Source: Nigrospora sphaerica
Lineage: Eukaryota; Ascomycota; Sordariomycetes; Amphisphaeriales; Apiosporaceae
NCBI GenBank assembly: GCA_018287875.1
Contig: JAGVVL010000002.1
Span: forward strand, 5,208,001-5,272,000
Direction: 5' to 3'
Length of the DNA: 64,000 bases
A program made the translations under genes and the position numbers. Under the pieces are notes generated by a model that saw only the letters and a program-made list of their open reading frames with translations, had not been told where the DNA came from and searched no databases. Positions 60,701 through 64,000 of the stretch are shown here, piece by piece. Position 1 is the first letter of the stretch, and every line of letters begins with the position of its first letter.

Positions 60701-61027
60701 GCGCAGGCCGAGCGTGGACTCGCCGTTCGCCATGCTCCCAAGGGCTGGATGCAGCTCTTGCAGGGCCGGGTGACGGGCGACGGGGGACGACTGCTCTGTC
60801 AGCGTCCGCATCTGCGGTAAGGGCTGGGGTTGCCTCGAGTCGCTCACGAGCGCAGCTGCAAACGGGCCATGCCCGGCCGCCGCAGCGGGCACGGGGTCGT
60901 CGTCGGCATGCAAATCCCAGGGCACTATCGCGTCTCTTCCATCTAGCTCGTCGCTATTCGCAGGGTCGTAAGGGTTCTCGAGCGCGGTCCGAGGCTGCTG
61001 GGTCGAATTAGGGGTTGACGTCGGCAT
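54748..61027 (-). CDS. Hybrid histidine kinase: GAF-like region, two PAS domains, HisKA, HATPase, degenerate receiver, receiver
   Basis: Two exons (61027-55040 and 54966-54748) give 2068 residues; the 73-bp intron lies just before the codons for Cys1997-Asp1998. About 1000 N-terminal residues are mostly Ser/Pro-rich and disordered, with one ordered block (about 330-385, LTLMLTAEPGLDPWWSAVVQ) that looks GAF-like. PAS 1 is about 1080-1205 and PAS 2 about 1210-1390. HisKA has SNMSHEIRTP with phospho-acceptor His1412. HATPase has NVIGNAIKFT (N box), DTGRGFS (G1) and GGSGLGLVIS (G2), about 1510-1620. A receiver-like block (about 1776-1890) keeps the terminal KPVKP lysine but has LNLGS where the Asp should be. 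The final receiver (about 1943-2068) has LLVEDNPVN, CDLHMP with Asp1998, and YVTKP. There is no membrane segment, so it is probably cytosolic. It would signal through the Ypd1/Ssk1/Skn7 phosphorelay; the stimulus is unknown. Confidence 0.95.
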
Positions 61028-61082
61028 TCCTCATTTAAGCACGCGCCCTTGGACTTTGGCGACACAAGTCGTGTTTAGGCAT
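61008..61082 (-). promoter_or_regulatory. Two upstream ORFs in the leader of the hybrid histidine kinase
   Basis: uORF 1 starts with ATG at 61082 and ends with TAA at 61035 (15 residues). The next base begins uORF 2 (ATG at 61034, TAA ending at 61008, 8 residues), which overlaps the main ATG at 61027 out of frame. If transcription starts upstream of 61082, ribosomes would meet both before the kinase start, lowering and possibly regulating its translation. The transcript start is not visible. Confidence 0.6.
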
Positions 61083-64000
61083 TCGCTACTGGGCGAGAAA
61101 AGGACGGAAGAAAAATGGAGCGGGGGTGGGTTTTTTCTTCTCTTGAGGGCGGCAGGAGCTCTCGGAGTCAAGGCCTGGCTGGCAGAGCAGTGACTGACTG
61201 ACGATGGGGGCTTGTCCAGCGTCGAGTCTTGCGAAATGACAGGTCTGGCGGGCGTTGGACTGTCGAGTGGGAAAAGCTGAGCGAGTGGGTAAATCCAACG
61301 GAGAGCCGCTGCGTGGTGGTCGCTCGCTGTCAGGTCCTCTTTCGCAAATGACGTAGCCGCGCCTCTGATCTTTCCCGAGAGTGGCAACCCCAAATAAAAA
61401 AGGCACGTCCTACGCTGGCTATGCGGCACTCTGGTTTTAGAAAAGCGCAAATGCCGGGCGACTTATGTAAGAGACGGGCGGTGGGCGGGGGAATTTGGCG
61501 CGACGGGTTTCTGCGCACGAGACAGGAAAATCCAGCGGATGGGCGGGAGGGAGAGGAAGGAAAGGAGACAAAGAACGAGAGAGGTAGAGAGAGGCCTAGT
61601 GACAGGGCCAGGGAAAAAAAAACAGGATGACACTTTCCCCGTCAAAGTCGACGGATGCGGGCCAGGAATAGCCTCACGGCGAACAGAGGCACGGCTAACT
61701 AGAGAGAGGTAGGGACGAATTGGGTAGGTACCTGACATGGAGCGAGCGAACGAACTGACTGGCATCTGAGGTAGTTTGTGTGTAATTTGAAAGCAGCCAG
61801 GCACCGCATGGCGGAACGTCAATATACTTCGGCACTGCTACTGAGGACGGTACATGCACTGATTTCAATATTCTCTCTCGGTTCTGTAGCTAACGGGATG
61901 CCATCCATGACGGTAATGCCCTCGGCCGCCGTCCCTGTGCTCGACTCACTTTAAACAAGTCATCACTGTGCCCATATTCGGTTGCTGTATCGGGCCTGGG
62001 CTGCCTACCTGACCTTGTTTGGATCGCTGTAAACTCCCCACTTCCCACGCTTGCCATCCGGGCGGAAATGCCTTGGGGACAGGGCTCTCTTGGACGGAGA
62101 CAGGGTACTACTCAGCTACATGACACTTTTTCAGTTGACTGAAAACCATACGACCCAGGCACGCCGGCCACGATATAGATACGTATGGATGCTGGAGAGG
62201 GAAGGAAGTGGAAATAGGAACGGTACGCACCCGCTCTCTCCCGTCTGGCCCAATCGACGGGTCCTTGGCCTCCAGCAGCCGCTGCCCTTCTTTCTCCGCC
62301 CCGGTCTTTTCCTCGTCTCTTTTCCCGCGTCCCAAACCGGGCGCTGAGGTATTGACCAGAAAGCCAGTGCAGGGCCTTGTTTGGTCAAAGTCCGATATGA
62401 TGGGGACGCATGGAACGCTCCGAGCAGGGGCTTGTGGCGCGGGCCTCTTTTCCAGGGCTCTTCCCCGTCTTTCTTTTTAACTATGTACAGACACATGCCC
62501 ATTCTCCGTCACCCGCGCACCGCCCGCGCACCCACACCCACTTAAACCACACTCTCCATTTCTCTCACCCAGGCACTCACGCGCCGGACGACACACCGGC
62601 CTCTTTTCTATTCCTCTCAGGCCCTCGTCACGCTTGCCTTTCCCCAGGTGGAACGGAGTAGGCGATATGCACGCTACATAATGATTTCACGAGGAAAAGC
62701 GTACCCGCTTTTGGGTCGTACGCGGCGAGCCAGCTGACCGGGTTTCTGTACCAGCTCGGTCGGCGCGGCGCAGATACGCACACCGTGTTCTGGTTTGGGG
62801 GAGAGGGGCGGGGGCTCGTGGCTATACCGTTCATCTTGGTGTTGGTGTTTGCTCAATCCAGGCCGGCTGTGTGCCGCAAATACCTGGAAAAGGCTTTCTG
62901 CCGGGGAATTGGGTGCCCAAGAAAGCGACTGGTTCGACAGAGGGACTGACTAGTCGCCCGCCATTACCAGAGAGACGCCGACGAGGCGACAGCCCACCCA
63001 GGTTCAGGTCCCGGGCCACGCGGCCAGGTACGGATCCAAATGGACGGTAAAAACGGGTTCTCGACCAGAAACATGAAGACTTCGCACATGGTCCCGGCAT
63101 GGGCAATATTGTCCAGAATGACCGTATAAAGACGCCAGCGGGAGACACGGCGTTGGGAGCGGCCAGGATGAGGACAGAAGCACTGGCTTAACACTAGTGC
63201 AATGGTTTGTAGTGTAGTGAGCCATTTGTTCTGTCCCCCTCCTGGCGGCCACTTTTGGGGGAGGGGGCCGAAACCTAATGCGAGTCCGACCTGTCCGTCC
63301 AACCTGCCTCGCCTGCAACTGGTGGTGGAACGCCATATGCGTACGTGTATGTACAAGTCGGCAGGTTGCCCCCCCCCCATAGCCCCGTCTCCCGGGACTA
63401 CATGGATGGCCCCTGGCAGGCGGATAGATAGTCGAGCGTCGGCGCGGCGGAACGAAACAAGATGCACGATGGTCGGCGCCATTGGGGTACACGAGCAACG
63501 CATCCGCTAATGTACCCGACTCTCCGACTCCAGAGTCACCTCAATGAGGGGGGATGCATGCAATCCCATGCACGGATCACGGCGTAGTAGTCGTTCTCTA
63601 TGCTGCATGTCCGTCTTGGTTATGGAGGAGAGCGCTTGTGGATGGGAGCTCACGAGCATGTCAGCCCGCTGCCATACCAGGGTCTGGATTCGCAGGCGGC
63701 AGCCGTATGACGTTGCGGCGGCAGATAATACTCTGCCGCTCGGGGAGAGGGAGGGACACTTACACAATATGTGCGCGTGCCGCCAAGGCTTCTTATTTTC
63801 CTTACTCGTCCCTCCCGAGCTGCTGGGCTGCTGCTGGGCTACTGGCTCGGCCCACGGATGAGTGGTGGGGGGGACGGGGGAGAAAAGGGAACTGATGAAC
63901 AGTATCAAGCCCTGGCTCGCCCGGGCACTAATTGTACATACCTCCTCCTCAGCTCCCCCTGCCCCTCCCGGGTTGACTCGTCAGCAGCGCGCCTCTCCAT
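61083..64000. other. Right-end region with no firmly supported gene
   Basis: This contains the promoter of the kinase gene (about 61083-62000). No ORF has family features. At the extreme right, minus-strand frames near 63950-64000 and 63770-63900 are followed by GTATGT and GTAAGT donor-like sites, so an exon of a gene starting beyond the window is possible but not shown. Confidence 0.45.

Overview
The window is nuclear DNA from a filamentous ascomycete (Pezizomycotina), most likely a Sordariomycete. Protein-coding genes have short introns (49-219 bp) with GT...AG ends and CTAAC/CTAAT-like branch sites. Coding third positions are strongly G/C, 5' leaders are pyrimidine-rich, and the gene set (glucoamylase with a C-terminal starch-binding domain, Hce2-like secreted protein, Ecl1-type protein, large hybrid histidine kinase, CYP52-like P450) is typical of that group. 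The species-level placement is inference. There are no CRISPR, operon or prokaryotic features, no transposon was recognised, and no tRNA or rRNA gene was found by eye.

Layout. 1-955 (-) is the 5' part of a SNU66/SART1 splicing factor that runs off the left edge. 4053-6285 (+) is a secreted GH15-CBM20 glucoamylase, convergent with a small secreted protein at 6734-7567 (-). Nicotinamide riboside kinase (7864-8806, -), fructosamine/ketosamine-3-kinase (9416-10533, -) and mitochondrial succinyl-CoA ligase beta (13709-15299, -) follow on the same strand. A 10-exon P450 (16898-19184, +) is divergent from the ligase. From 19.2 to 43.5 kb the only supported gene is a 146-residue Ecl1-family protein at 33609-34049 (+), in the middle of about 24 kb of G+C-rich, microsatellite-rich DNA. 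The right part is dense again: class II aldolase-like protein (43533-44789, -), CCT3 chaperonin subunit (45901-47766, +), PRKRIP1-like splicing factor (48120-48749, -), a DET1-like histidine phosphatase (50488-52097, +), a possible small broken gene near 53.6 kb, and a 2068-residue hybrid histidine kinase (54748-61027, -). The last 2.9 kb hold no gene I can support.

How the genes relate. Most are independent housekeeping or accessory genes. Thematic links are two spliceosome proteins (SNU66, PRKRIP1), two secreted proteins side by side (glucoamylase and Hce2-like), and two small-molecule kinases in tandem (NR kinase for NAD salvage and FN3K for deglycation). The kinase at the right end is the main signalling gene; it has a degenerate receiver before its normal receiver and two upstream ORFs close to its start. 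All exon models were assembled by hand from splice consensus and reading-frame continuity; each multi-exon model closes in frame.
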